From positions 1,054,001 to 1,118,000 of the forward strand of contig NZ_JAEKMH010000001.1 of the NCBI RefSeq assembly GCF_016411825.1: DNA of 64,000 nt, written 5' to 3'. The notes beneath the pieces were generated by a model that was not told the DNA's origin, made no database searches, and saw only the letters and a program-made list of their open reading frames with translations. Every line of letters begins with the position of its first letter. Within the stretch, counting starts at the first letter, position 1. A program made the translations under genes and the position numbers. The DNA is from Devosia sediminis (lineage in GTDB: Bacteria > Pseudomonadota > Alphaproteobacteria > Rhizobiales > Devosiaceae). Positions 18,883 through 28,154 of the stretch are shown here, in pieces.

Positions 18883-19023
18883 CTAAGCCTGCTCGCCCTC
18901 AAAAAGTATCTGACCGGGTTCGTCCCACAGCATCACGGCTTCATGCGCTGCGAGTGCCAGTAAAATCCAAAGGGCAAGACTGCTTGCGATGGCGAAGAGC
19001 CATCCTTTTGCACGGTAGGTCAT
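18883..19023 (-). CDS. Small single-pass membrane protein (46 aa)
   Basis: On the minus strand an ATG at 19023 opens a 46-codon frame: a short basic start (MTYRAKGW), one hydrophobic helix (LFAIASSLALWILLALAA) and an acidic tail (DEPGQILFEGEQA). This is a coherent topology for a small inner-membrane protein. The Shine-Dalgarno is weak. It lies in a 364-base gap between the isonitrile-hydratase-like gene and the next minus-strand gene; nothing else in that gap is evident except the terminator at 19144. Function unknown. Confidence 0.45.
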   Translation of the reverse strand: MTYRAKGWLFAIASSLALWILLALAAHEAVMLWDEPGQILFEGEQA

Positions 19024-19143
19024 GGCGCGACCCTGCCACCTGCACGGTAAACAGGTCTAGCCTGATCACATGGACGTCAGTGGAGATCGGGAGCCAGCAT
19101 TTCGGGCAATTGGCGATCTGTGCCGCCGGCCACCCCATAAGCA

Positions 19144-19170
19144 AAGGGCAGCCCGGAGGCTGCCCTTTTC
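19144..19170. terminator. Bidirectional terminator hairpin
   Basis: AAGGGCAGCC (19144-19153), loop CGGA, GGCTGCCCTT (19158-19167): a perfect 10-bp stem with T-runs on both sides. It follows the stop of the minus-strand gene at 19189. Confidence 0.75.
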
Positions 19171-19188
19171 GAAGAGGGAATGCGATGT

Positions 19189-19716
19189 TCAGCGCGAGAA
19201 GGGCACTTCGGCGCGGAGGCTGTCACCAGATTCGACATAGACGACCTCGAAGGTGACGTGAATGTCTTCGGGATTGAGCTGGATCTGGGCAGCGATGTTG
19301 AGGTCCTTGCCCTCTTCGTCCTGATCGCGTTCGCGCAGGTTGAAGATGAGGCCCGAGCCGCGCTTCTGACCTACGGCAATACCAGTGAAGGTGGCGTTGG
19401 AGGTCATGGCAGCCTCAAAGCGCCTGTTGGCCTCGACATAGGCCAGTGTGCCGGCGACGGACAGGTTGGTGCCGGCCAGGGCGCAGCGGCCGTTGTAGTT
19501 GACCTTGTCCTGGTTGCCCTGAGTCAGCGTCAGGCGGCAGACCACGGTCTCTTCGCTGGCGCCATAGAGGACGCCGCGGCCGCGCCATTCCCCGATATAG
19601 GACTGTAGCAAGGCGACGTCGGCTGGTGCCGCAACCGCCGGAGTGACGCCGGCAATGGCGGAAAACAGGAGACCTGCCAGCGCCGCGGCACGGGTCAGGG
19701 ATCCGAAAGTGGTCAT
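19189..19716 (-). CDS. Secreted hypothetical protein
   Basis: The 175-aa product has a clear signal peptide (basic start, hydrophobic core, cleavage expected after TPAVAA near residue 30). The mature part is beta-strand rich with a lipocalin-like feel (LLQSYIGEWRGRGVLYG at the start, two cysteines in VVCRLTL and NGRCALAG that could form a disulfide). It is probably periplasmic. It has its own terminator and is upstream-isolated from the RND gene by about 150 bases. No function recognised. Confidence 0.75.
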   Translation of the reverse strand: MTTFGSLTRAAALAGLLFSAIAGVTPAVAAPADVALLQSYIGEWRGRGVLYGASEETVVCRLTLTQGNQDKVNYNGRCALAGTNLSVAGTLAYVEANRRFEAAMTSNATFTGIAVGQKRGSGLIFNLRERDQDEEGKDLNIAAQIQLNPEDIHVTFEVVYVESGDSLRAEVPFSR

Positions 19717-19866
19717 GGCAGGAAGCCCTCCAAAAAGCGAAACAAGCCCCCCGGCCGTTCAGCGAATCATCGATAGCAAATTTGCCAGCGTTTTGCGCGT
19801 CGGCTCGCCAGAATTTGCTTTGCGCGAGCGATCATCCGCCGACCGTGTGCGGCGCGCCACAGACCG

Positions 19867-22266
19867 TCAGGCTCCGCCCGCCGCGCCCGGAGCAGCCGGC
19901 GGCGTCGCCCCGGTCGTATGGGTGTCGGCGGTCGGGTCGTCCGGGGTAGGGTCGTTGTCGACCATGCGCACGCCGATCCTGCCCAAGGGATGGAAGAATT
20001 TCCCGCCGGCCGCCAGCAAAGCGGGAAGGATGAAGAGGTCGCCGACCACGGCAAAGGCCAGGGTGGACACGAAAAGCGTGCCGAACAGGGCCACCTGCGG
20101 CAGCTCGGAGAAGGTGACGATGATGACGCCCGAGCAGAGGATGATGGTGGTGGCGACGATGGCGCCGCCGATGCGATCGAGCGTGTGCTTGACCGCATCG
20201 AGATGGGCCATGCCCTCGTCTCGCCGGGAATGGAGATAGTGCGAGAGGAAATGCACCGTATCGTCCACGGCAATGCCGAAAGCGATGGTGAGGGCGATGA
20301 CCGTGGTCAGTTGCAGGCCGGCGCCGGTGAAATAGAGCCAGGCAATGGTCGCCAGAACCGGAAACAGGTTGGGGATGGCGGAGGCCAGTGCCACCCGGAA
20401 GGACTGGAAGGCAAAGCCGATCAGCGCGATGTTGACGAGCACCGAAAGGGTGAGGTCGAGCTGCAGGCCGCGCACAATGTCGTCGGTGGCGAAGGTGGTG
20501 AGGATGCGGAAGCCGCCGATCTCGGCATCGGTGATGCCGGCGGTTGCGAGCTCGGCATCGAGATCGGCCACCAATTGCTTGAGCACCTCGGAATCGATGA
20601 TGGTGGGCATGAAGCCGGTCACCAGGGCCTGCGAACCGTCGTCTGTAACGAAACGCTGACGCATGAAGGGGCCGACGGCGTCGAACACCTCCTGGCGGGT
20701 GAAGCCACTGTCGGTGTAGTTGGTCATGCTCGCGGCGGAGATGACCTTGTTTTCCCCGAGGTGGCTTTCGACGATGCGGTGGACGGTCGCCACCTTTTCG
20801 AAATCGACCGGCGCGATGTTGGGGTCGTTGCCCATGAGGGGCACGCGCACATAGAGCGGGGCGACGCCGCCGACACCCTCGTCGATGCTCTCGGCGGCCG
20901 TCAGCGCGGTGGATTCGCGGGCGACAAAATCCTCGAAGGAGAAATGCGGCTTGATCAGCCCATAGGGGATGAGCAGCGCGAAGGTGACGACGATCGCCAG
21001 GATCGAGATCGGGCGGCCGAAGCGGCTGGCGAGGAACCAGCTCAGCGGCAGGGGCGCGGTCAGCACGACGCTGGACTTGGGCGGCGCCTTGAAGCCGAGC
21101 CGAAGCGCGAATTTCAGCAGCAACGGCAGGAAGGTCATCAGGCAGACAAAGAGCAGGAACGTCCCTAGCGCGCCCGCCATGGAGAATTCTCGGATGCCCT
21201 GGCCCGGGGTCAGCGCCAGCGAGGCGAAGCTGACGAACGTCGTGAGCATGGTGAGCGCAGCGGCGGGCCCGACGAGCTTGACGGTGGCGTCCACCGCCTT
21301 GTTGGGCTCCATGCCGTCGCGCCAGAACGCCAGCCAGTTGAAGACGAAGAACATGGACTCGGCGAAGGAGATCACCAGAACCAGCGTCGTGACGATGATG
21401 GTGAGGAAGGAGAATGATCCGAAGAACATCAGGATCATGCCCATGGACCACATGACCGCGAGGAACGGCGTGGCTGCGACGATGATGGCGCCAAAGAAGG
21501 ACCGGAGGGCAAAGAGGGCAATGATGGCGCCGAGCCCGAAACCCCAGACGGTGAACTTGATCTGGTCGTCGACCGCGGCGTTGAGCATTTCCGAGGTCCA
21601 GACCGGCGGGCCGGTCAACTCAGTGCTGAAGCCTGCATCCTTATAAAAGGAAATGGTTTCGCGCAGGCTTTCGATCATCGCCTTGGCGCCGCGCTCCTTC
21701 ACCAGTTCCTGGTTTGGGAACATGATGAGCACCACGCCGGTGAGATCGGGCGTGATGAGATTGCGCATCATGGGATCGTTCTGCTGCAGATCCATGAGGC
21801 TCATGGCGACTTCGTCGGCCGTTAGCATGCCCTCGGGAACCGCGGGCGCGGAGCCGCCGCCTTCGGTGGGCTTGCGGAGGGTGAAGGGCGACATGGTGCC
21901 GACCGCGAACTCATTGAGCTCGAGATCAAAGGCCAGGTTGCGCACCTGCTCGATGACATCAGGGTCCACGAGATTGGGCGCGTTCACGAGAACATAGATA
22001 TCGTTCTCGAAGGTCCCGAAGGTTTCCGACAGGTGCTCGTAGGCGTCGTAATACTGGCCCGAATGCGCATAAACGCGCAGCAGGTCGCCATCGACATTGG
22101 CCTTGGGGATCTGGGTGAAGGCGAAAATGGTGAAGACCAGTACGGCCAGCGCCGTCAGTCGCGGGAAGCGAAGGGTGGTCAGGCCGATATATTCGAGACC
22201 AAAACCGATCGAGCGCTTGTAGAGGACGCTTTCGTAAATACGCTTGAAGACAGAACCCGCAGACAC
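19867..22266 (-). CDS. RND-superfamily exporter of the MMPL type
   Basis: The protein (about 799 aa from a GTG at 22266, which follows GGGAG) has two repeats, each with one N-terminal transmembrane helix, a large periplasmic loop and a bundle of five helices, as in MMPL/HpnN-type exporters. Sterol-sensing-domain-like stretches such as GLGAIIALFALRSFFGAI and FGIAVDDTVHFLSHYLH carry the intramembrane acidic residues of proton relay. The C-terminal tail is short and Ala/Pro-rich. Lipid or hydrophobic compound export is typical of the family; the substrate is unknown. An upstream in-frame extension of 31 residues looks untranslated. Confidence 0.85.
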   Translation of the reverse strand: MSAGSVFKRIYESVLYKRSIGFGLEYIGLTTLRFPRLTALAVLVFTIFAFTQIPKANVDGDLLRVYAHSGQYYDAYEHLSETFGTFENDIYVLVNAPNLVDPDVIEQVRNLAFDLELNEFAVGTMSPFTLRKPTEGGGSAPAVPEGMLTADEVAMSLMDLQQNDPMMRNLITPDLTGVVLIMFPNQELVKERGAKAMIESLRETISFYKDAGFSTELTGPPVWTSEMLNAAVDDQIKFTVWGFGLGAIIALFALRSFFGAIIVAATPFLAVMWSMGMILMFFGSFSFLTIIVTTLVLVISFAESMFFVFNWLAFWRDGMEPNKAVDATVKLVGPAAALTMLTTFVSFASLALTPGQGIREFSMAGALGTFLLFVCLMTFLPLLLKFALRLGFKAPPKSSVVLTAPLPLSWFLASRFGRPISILAIVVTFALLIPYGLIKPHFSFEDFVARESTALTAAESIDEGVGGVAPLYVRVPLMGNDPNIAPVDFEKVATVHRIVESHLGENKVISAASMTNYTDSGFTRQEVFDAVGPFMRQRFVTDDGSQALVTGFMPTIIDSEVLKQLVADLDAELATAGITDAEIGGFRILTTFATDDIVRGLQLDLTLSVLVNIALIGFAFQSFRVALASAIPNLFPVLATIAWLYFTGAGLQLTTVIALTIAFGIAVDDTVHFLSHYLHSRRDEGMAHLDAVKHTLDRIGGAIVATTIILCSGVIIVTFSELPQVALFGTLFVSTLAFAVVGDLFILPALLAAGGKFFHPLGRIGVRMVDNDPTPDDPTADTHTTGATPPAAPGAAGGA

Positions 22267-22392
22267 CAGAACCCGACTCCCCCTTGGGCGGCATAGAGCG
22301 CTTTTTCTACGGGTTTGATGCGAATGCGTCCAGCATGTGCCGGTATGCCGGGCGGTCACAATGCGACCCGCCCGGAGGCGGGTCGCATGAGG

Positions 22393-23271
22393 TCAGGCGC
22401 CGAGGGCGGCGGCATTGGCCTTGAGGAAATCGGAGAAGGCCTGCGGCTTGCGACCGGAATAGCGCTCCACCACATCGGTGACGATGGCATGCTGGCCAGC
22501 AGCGGCATCCAGATCGAAGGCGACCAGGAGGGCAGCGTAGGGGCCGGGCAGGCCGGCGGCTTCAAGGCCAGCCTGCAATTCCGGGCCCGTGAGGCCAATG
22601 CGCGTGACCGGCTTGCCGGTCAGCTCGGTGTAAAGCGCAGCGACCTCTTCCTGGGTGATGGGAGCAGGGCCGGTCACCTCGACAATTTCCTTGCCGGTGG
22701 CCGAAAGCAGCGCGCCAGCGGCGGTGCGGGCGGTATCCAGGCGCGTCACATAGTTGCGGCCGCCGCCATTGGTGGCGTCGAAGAGCTTGCCGCTGGCAAG
22801 GGCGGCACCAGCGCCGACAATCGCCATATCGGCATAGATGTGATCGCGCAGTAGGGTGAAATCGAGACCCGAAGCGGCGATCGCCTGTTCGGTCCAGTAG
22901 TGATCGGAAATGCCGCCGGCATCGGCATTGGGGCGGGCGGCGGGGGCGGAAGTATAGGCGATGTATTTGACACCGGCGGCCTTGGCGGCGGCGACGGCGC
23001 CGATCTGCTGCTGGGCGCGATTGGGCGCAAGGCCGCTGATCAGCAGCACGCGGTCGACGCCGGCAAAGGCGCTGGCGAGGCTGGAATCATCGTCAAAATC
23101 GAGATGGCGGACGTCGACGCCCCGGGCGGCGAAGTCTGACAGTTTGGCAGTATCGCGGGTGCCGGCGACGATTTTGGTGGCGCCGCGCGCCAGCAGTTCG
23201 TCGACCGCCAGACGGCCAAGCTGGCCGCCGGCCCCGGTGACGAGCAGGGTTTGATCCTTGAATTGAGTCAT
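22393..23271 (-). CDS. NAD(P)H-binding oxidoreductase, QorB/NmrA-like
   Basis: The 292-aa protein is an atypical short-chain dehydrogenase: glycine motif LLVTGAGGQLGRLAVDEL near the N-terminus, then the NmrA-type conserved YIAYTSAP and HYWTEQAIAASGLDFTLLR. QorB homologues reduce quinones with NADPH. It is divergent from an HxlR regulator, and such pairs are commonly a redox-sensing regulator and its target. Length matches the family. Confidence 0.85.
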   Translation of the reverse strand: MTQFKDQTLLVTGAGGQLGRLAVDELLARGATKIVAGTRDTAKLSDFAARGVDVRHLDFDDDSSLASAFAGVDRVLLISGLAPNRAQQQIGAVAAAKAAGVKYIAYTSAPAARPNADAGGISDHYWTEQAIAASGLDFTLLRDHIYADMAIVGAGAALASGKLFDATNGGGRNYVTRLDTARTAAGALLSATGKEIVEVTGPAPITQEEVAALYTELTGKPVTRIGLTGPELQAGLEAAGLPGPYAALLVAFDLDAAAGQHAIVTDVVERYSGRKPQAFSDFLKANAAALGA

Positions 23272-23401
23272 GTCGAATGCTCCTGAGTTGGGACCTGACC
23301 TCTCTTGAAGCTTTTGCCGGTGGAGAGTAAGTATCCGAAAGAGAGTGCCTATCTAGTCGCGCCTGATGAGGCTGAAAAGGAGGCACTTTTTCGGCCGAAG
23401 A

Positions 23402-23415
23402 TTACCTGAAGGTAA
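23402..23415. promoter_or_regulatory. Palindromic operator candidate before the HxlR gene
   Basis: TTACCT-GA-AGGTAA is a perfect inverted repeat that overlaps the ribosome-binding region of the HxlR gene and lies in the divergent gap to the QorB-like gene. Autoregulation by the HxlR protein is a reasonable guess. Confidence 0.4.
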
Positions 23416-23419
23416 GTGC

Positions 23420-23827
23420 ATGCAGCAGGGAAGCGATATTGCGGGTGAGTTCGTGGAGCGTTGGAACGCAGCGGCCGAGGTCGAACAGACGGGCACCTGC
23501 CCGGTGCGGGACGTGCTCGACAAGATCGGCGACAAGTGGAGCATGCTGATCGTTATGTACCTGGCGGCCGCCCCAAAGCGCTTCAATCAGTTGCATCGCG
23601 AGATCCCCGATATTTCCCAGAAGATGCTGACCCAGACCTTGCGCGACCTGCAGCGGGACGGGCTCGTGTCGCGACACGTGTTCGACACCAAGCCGCCCTC
23701 GGTGGAATACCGCCTCACGGGGCTTGGCCAATCGCTGATCGTGCCCTTCGGATACCTGATCGAGTGGGCAAACAAGAGCATTCCCGAGATCGTGGAAGCG
23801 CGCGCCTGCTTCGATGAGATTGCCTGA
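23420..23827 (+). CDS. HxlR-family winged-helix transcriptional regulator
   Basis: The 135-aa product has the HxlR signature: an N-terminal cysteine ([20 protein letters not shown], a known redox-sensing position in related regulators), then the winged helix with [20 protein letters not shown] and [12 protein letters not shown], ending [11 protein letters not shown]. The ATG at 23420 is chosen because AAGGTAAG precedes it; an upstream in-frame codon adds unlikely basic residues. It is divergent from the QorB-like reductase. Confidence 0.88.
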   Translation: MQQGSDIAGEFVERWNAAAEVEQTGTCPVRDVLDKIGDKWSMLIVMYLAAAPKRFNQLHREIPDISQKMLTQTLRDLQRDGLVSRHVFDTKPPSVEYRLTGLGQSLIVPFGYLIEWANKSIPEIVEARACFDEIA

Positions 23828-23861
23828 TTGCAAATAAATCTTTGCAAAGAGGTGTTTGCAA
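23828..23861. promoter_or_regulatory. Triple TTTGCAA operator candidate before the ArsR/MFS operon
   Basis: TTGCAAA (23828-23834) and TTTGCAA (23841-23847) form a 7-6-7 inverted repeat; a third TTTGCAA follows at 23855-23861. The spacing of 14 bases between the last two suggests two overlapping dimer sites, plausibly for the ArsR-type regulator encoded immediately downstream. Confidence 0.5.
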
Positions 23862-23896
23862 TGTAACCTCCGCAGCAGAGATGTGGAGGCAGGCGC

Positions 23897-24496
23897 ATGG
23901 CAGAGCGGCGAACAATCAGTCGGATAGAGCCCGATGCCATGGCATTGCGAGCGCTGGCACATCCGGTGCGGATGCGCATGTTGGGCCTGCTGCGGATCGA
24001 GGGCCCGGCCACGGCTAGCGGTCTTGCCGAGCGGCTCGGGCTCAACAGCGGGGCCACCAGCTATCACCTGAGGCAGCTGGCGCGGCACGGCTTCATCGTC
24101 GAGGACGAGGAGCGGGGCAATGCGCGCGACCGCTGGTGGAAGTCGGCGCATGAGTCGACGGTGTTCCATTCCGACAACAGTGACGACGACGCCCTCGACG
24201 CGGGGATCGCCTTTGCCGAAGCGGCCCTGCAGAACCAGATCGGGCAGATGAAAGCGGCGCTGGCGCAGTATGGCTCGCTGTCGGCGGAATGGCGCGACGC
24301 CTCGACATTGAGCGATCTCATCATTCCGCTGACCGCTACGGACGCCAAGGCGCTGATCGAGCGCCTCAACCGGGTGATTGCCGACGCAATGGAGCAGGCG
24401 CCAAAGCTCGGTGGACCCTATCCGCCCGATGTCGAGCCCTTCACCGTGATGCTGCATGCTTTTCCCCGCCCATCCGAAGAGGGGAATGAGCAATGA
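23897..24496 (+). CDS. ArsR-type winged-helix transcriptional regulator
   Basis: The 199-aa protein has an N-terminal ArsR-like winged helix (about 10-80: ALRALAHPVRMRMLGLLRIE, then SYHLRQLARHGFIVEDEE) and a C-terminal helical extension of the kind seen in one-component regulators of transporters. No metal-binding CxC motif is present. Its 3' end overlaps the MFS transporter (ATGAGC), so the regulator probably controls that transporter through the upstream TTTGCAA sites. Confidence 0.85.
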   Translation: MAERRTISRIEPDAMALRALAHPVRMRMLGLLRIEGPATASGLAERLGLNSGATSYHLRQLARHGFIVEDEERGNARDRWWKSAHESTVFHSDNSDDDALDAGIAFAEAALQNQIGQMKAALAQYGSLSAEWRDASTLSDLIIPLTATDAKALIERLNRVIADAMEQAPKLGGPYPPDVEPFTVMLHAFPRPSEEGNEQ

Positions 24497-25716
24497 GCCG
24501 CCATGCGCCACTCGTCGGGCTGGCCACGGCCACGGTGATGTCGGTTGGCGGCACGCGGCTCTCGGCCATTGCGATTCCGTGGCTGGTGCTGACGCTGACC
24601 GGCAGCCCGGTTCTCACAGGGCTCGTGGGGTTTGCGGAACTCCTGCCCTACGTGCTGGCCAAGGCGTTGGGCGGGCCACTGATCGACCGGCTGGGGGCAA
24701 GGCGCATCGCCATCTGGTGTGACTGGCTGTCGGCACTGGCCGTGGTCCTGGTGCCGGTGCTGTTCTGGATGGGCTGGCTGTCGGTGTGGGCACTGCTGCC
24801 GGCGGTGGCCCTGATCGGCGTGTTGCGGGCGCCGTCGGACGTAGCCAAACAGGCGCTGGTGCCGACTCTGGCAAAGCTGGGCGACCTGCCGCTCGAGCGG
24901 GTAACCGGGGTCATGGGGGCGAGCGACCGGCTCGCGGGGACGCTAGGAGCCGCTGCCGGCGCTGCCCTCATCGGGGTGATCGGACCGGGTCCGGCGCTGC
25001 TGGTCAATGCCGTCGGATTCGGTCTCTCCGGCCTTTTCGTGGCGCTGTTCGTGCCAAAGGCAGCAGCGTCGGAGCATCACGGGCAACGGGGTCGCTATCG
25101 CGATGACTTCACGGCCGGCTGGGCGGTGCTGCGCGGCGACCCGGTTCTGGTGAGCCTCGTGGTGATGATCGCCTTCACCAATTGCTTCGACCAGGCCTAT
25201 GCCATGGTGCTGCTGCCGGTCTGGGTGAAATCCTCCGGCCTCGACGTGGCCTGGGTCGGCATTCTGCTCGCGACGTTTTCTGGAGCGGCGATTGCCGGGG
25301 CGATGGTGGCCGCGGCCATCGGCAACCGGCTGCCGCGGCTTCTGGTCTATACGCTGGGGTTCATGTTTGCCGGGCCGGTGCCGATGATGCTGCTGGCCTC
25401 GGGCGTGCCGCTTCCGGTGGTGCTCGGAGTGCTGCTGGTCAGCGGCTTTGCCGCCGGTTTCATCAACCCGATCATCGGGGCGATCCTGTTTGAGCGCATT
25501 CCCGGGCCGATGGTGGGGCGGGTCATTGCCCTCGTGGGCGCGCTGGCCTGGACGCTGATGCCGTTTGGCGGGCTCTATGCCGGGTTCCTCACGGAAAACC
25601 TCGGGATCCAGGCGGCACTGGCGATAACCGGATGCCTTTACCTTGCGGCAACGCTGGCGCCAATCGTGGTGCCGAGTTTCCGGCAGATGAACCGGCCCCG
25701 GCAGGCGAGCGCCTGA
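24493..25716 (+). CDS. MFS transporter
   Basis: The 407-aa inner-membrane protein has the expected 10-12 hydrophobic segments and the major-facilitator loop motif (GGPLIDRLGARR near residue 58). The start overlaps the ArsR gene. The regulator-plus-MFS arrangement is typical of drug or small-molecule efflux; the substrate is unknown. Confidence 0.87.
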   Translation: MSRHAPLVGLATATVMSVGGTRLSAIAIPWLVLTLTGSPVLTGLVGFAELLPYVLAKALGGPLIDRLGARRIAIWCDWLSALAVVLVPVLFWMGWLSVWALLPAVALIGVLRAPSDVAKQALVPTLAKLGDLPLERVTGVMGASDRLAGTLGAAAGAALIGVIGPGPALLVNAVGFGLSGLFVALFVPKAAASEHHGQRGRYRDDFTAGWAVLRGDPVLVSLVVMIAFTNCFDQAYAMVLLPVWVKSSGLDVAWVGILLATFSGAAIAGAMVAAAIGNRLPRLLVYTLGFMFAGPVPMMLLASGVPLPVVLGVLLVSGFAAGFINPIIGAILFERIPGPMVGRVIALVGALAWTLMPFGGLYAGFLTENLGIQAALAITGCLYLAATLAPIVVPSFRQMNRPRQASA

Positions 25717-25731
25717 CGGAGCCGGATGCGG

Positions 25732-27984
25732 TCAGCCGCGCAGGATGCGCGCGGTTTCGACCAAATGGCCGAGCGATGCCTTCACCTCTGGCCAGTTGCG
25801 GGTCTTGAGACCGCAATCGGGATTGACCCAGAGCTGGGCCGCAGGGATGCCCTCGGCCGCCTTGCGCATCAGGGCGACCATGTCGTCGCGCGACGGTATT
25901 CGAGGCGAATGAATGTCCCAGACGCCGGGGCCGATCTCGTTGGGATATTTTAAATCGCGGAAGGCTTCGAGCAGTTCCATGTCGGAGCGCGAGGTTTCGA
26001 TCGAGATCACGTCGGCATCCATTTCGGCGATGGCGGGCATGATGTCGTTGAACTCGGCGTAGCACATATGGGTGTGGATCTGGGTGTCGTCGGCAACGCC
26101 CGAGGCGGAGAGCCGGAAACAGTCCACCGCCCAGCGCAGGTAGCTCTCCCAATCGGCCTGGCGCAGCGGCAGGCCCTCCCGCAGGGCGGGTTCGTCGATC
26201 TGGATGATGCCGATACCGGCCGCTTCGAGATCGAGCACTTCGTCGCGGATAGCGAGGCCGATCTGGCGGCAGGTTTGCGAGCGGGGCTGGTCGACGCGGA
26301 CAAAACTCCATTGCAGGATGGTGACCGGGCCGGTGAGCATGCCTTTCATGTGGCGGTCGGTGAGGGAGGCCGCATAGGCGGACCAGCGCACGGTCATTGG
26401 GGCAGGGCGGCTCACATCGCCATAGATGACGGGCGGCTTGACGCAGCGGGAGCCGTAGGACTGGACCCAGCCGTTTTTGGTGAAGGCGAAGCCATCGAGT
26501 TGCTCGCCAAAATACTCCACCATGTCGTTGCGCTCGAATTCGCCATGCACCAACACGTCGAGGCCCAGTTCTTCCTGGATGCGGATGGCGCTTTCGGTCT
26601 CCCGTTCGAGGAAGGCGTCGTAGCCGGCGGCGTCGAGGAGGCCCTTCTTGTGCGCGGCGCGGGCCTCGCGCACCGCGCTGGTCTGCGGGAAGGAGCCGAT
26701 GGTCGTCGTCGGATAGGCCGGCAGTTTGAAACGGGCGCGTTGCCGGTCGCGACGGGCGGGGAAGGGGGAGTGCCGGTCGAGCGGGATGGCCTCGGTGGCG
26801 CGGGACTTTACCGCGGGCTTGTGAATGCGCGGCGAGGCCTTGTGGGTTGCCATGGCGGCGGCAGAGGCCTCGAAGGCAGGTTTGGCGGCGCCGCGCCCCC
26901 GCTTCTGCGCCAGGGACAGAGCGGCGACTTCGTCGAGCTTCTGCCGGGCAAAGGCGAGCCAGGATTTCAGTTCAACATCGAGGGCGGTTTCGGCATCGAG
27001 ATCGACCGGACTGTGCAGCAGCGAGCAGGACGGGGCGAGCTCGAGCCGGTCGGGGCCGACCTTGTCCCAGGCGCGGGCGACGAGGCCAAACGCCCGGTCG
27101 AGATCGGTACGCCAGATGTTGCGGCCATCGACTACGCCGACCGAGAGCACCTTGTTTTTGGGAAGGGCGGCAAACACCGCATCGAGCTGGTCCGGAGCGC
27201 GGACGAGATCGATATGGAGGCCGGCGACCGCCAGGCCGGCAGCCAACTCGGTATTGTCCAGCAACGAACCGAAATAGGTGGCGAGCAGCAGGCTGGGGCC
27301 GGCTTTGCCGAGGACGTCATAGGCGTTCCGGAATGCCGCCTTCTGCTTTTCGGTGAGGTCGAGGACCAGGATGGGTTCATCCACCTGAACCCATTGTGCG
27401 CCGGCGCCGGCGAGGCGGGCGAGGAGATCGGCATAGACCGGGATCAGAGCGTCGATGAGGTCGAGCGGGTCGAGTTCGGCGTCCTTGGCCTTGGCGAGAC
27501 TGAGGAAGGTCACTGGGCCGAGGATGACGGGGCGGGTCTCGATGCCGAGCGCTTTCGCCTCCCGATACTGCGAAAGGGGTTTTGCGGCGTCGAGCGCGAA
27601 GGCCTGGCCGGCATGCAGTTCGGGGACGATGTAGTGGTAATTGGTGTCGAACCACTTGGTCATCTCCATGGCCGGGGCGTCGGCGGTGCCGCGGGCCATG
27701 GCGAAATAGAGCTGGTCAGGATCGTCTATTCCCGCAAAGCGAGGGGGAATGGCGCCTGTTAGCACCGATGTATCAAGGACGTGGTCGTAGAGCGAAAAAT
27801 CGTTGGAGGGGATGACGTCGATGCCGGCGTCGCGCTGCAGCGTCCAGTGGCGGGCACGGAGATCGGCGGCAGTGGTGTGCAGCGCGGCGGCGTCGGTCGC
27901 GCCTTTCCAGAAACTCTCCTGAGCTTTCTTGAGCTCGCGATGAAGGCCGATGCGGGGGAAGCCGAGATTGGCTGAACGGGTCAT
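25732..27984 (-). CDS. metE: B12-independent methionine synthase
   Basis: The 750-aa enzyme transfers a methyl group from 5-methyltetrahydropteroyl-triglutamate to homocysteine. Its start is MTRSANLGFPRIGLHRELKK, typical of MetE; the C-terminal barrel carries the zinc ligands in IHTHMCYAEF and WVNPDCGLKTR and the conserved SFPQT and VHGEFERNDMVEYF stretches. The ATG at 27984 is chosen; the longer frame runs into the leader RNA. Expression is very likely controlled by the cobalamin riboswitch upstream, which turns the gene off when B12 is available (a B12-dependent MetH is then presumed elsewhere), and perhaps by the 24-bp palindrome at the promoter. Confidence 0.97.
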   Translation of the reverse strand: MTRSANLGFPRIGLHRELKKAQESFWKGATDAAALHTTAADLRARHWTLQRDAGIDVIPSNDFSLYDHVLDTSVLTGAIPPRFAGIDDPDQLYFAMARGTADAPAMEMTKWFDTNYHYIVPELHAGQAFALDAAKPLSQYREAKALGIETRPVILGPVTFLSLAKAKDAELDPLDLIDALIPVYADLLARLAGAGAQWVQVDEPILVLDLTEKQKAAFRNAYDVLGKAGPSLLLATYFGSLLDNTELAAGLAVAGLHIDLVRAPDQLDAVFAALPKNKVLSVGVVDGRNIWRTDLDRAFGLVARAWDKVGPDRLELAPSCSLLHSPVDLDAETALDVELKSWLAFARQKLDEVAALSLAQKRGRGAAKPAFEASAAAMATHKASPRIHKPAVKSRATEAIPLDRHSPFPARRDRQRARFKLPAYPTTTIGSFPQTSAVREARAAHKKGLLDAAGYDAFLERETESAIRIQEELGLDVLVHGEFERNDMVEYFGEQLDGFAFTKNGWVQSYGSRCVKPPVIYGDVSRPAPMTVRWSAYAASLTDRHMKGMLTGPVTILQWSFVRVDQPRSQTCRQIGLAIRDEVLDLEAAGIGIIQIDEPALREGLPLRQADWESYLRWAVDCFRLSASGVADDTQIHTHMCYAEFNDIMPAIAEMDADVISIETSRSDMELLEAFRDLKYPNEIGPGVWDIHSPRIPSRDDMVALMRKAAEGIPAAQLWVNPDCGLKTRNWPEVKASLGHLVETARILRG

Positions 27985-28068
27985 GATTTTTCCAATGCGA
28001 ATGGGCCCGGCGCTCAGGCGAGCGCAGGCGAAGAAGCTCAAATGGGGGTAGGGCCGGCCGGAGCCGGA

Positions 28069-28107
28069 TCAGCGACGCATTCGGAAATCGAGACGAGGGG
28101 TCGTCAT
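28069..28107 (-). CDS. Putative 12-codon leader peptide between riboswitch and metE
   Basis: An ATG at 28107 with AAGAGGA eight bases upstream opens the frame MTTPRLDFRMRR, stop at 28069-28071. It lies after the riboswitch and 84 bases before metE. The Shine-Dalgarno is better than that of metE itself. Translation of it could influence the riboswitch expression platform or metE access; this is inference. Confidence 0.45.
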   Translation of the reverse strand: MTTPRLDFRMRR

Positions 28108-28154
28108 GGGTCAGTCCTCTTGCCGATCCACCCGATCAGCGCGAAGTGAGTGTC

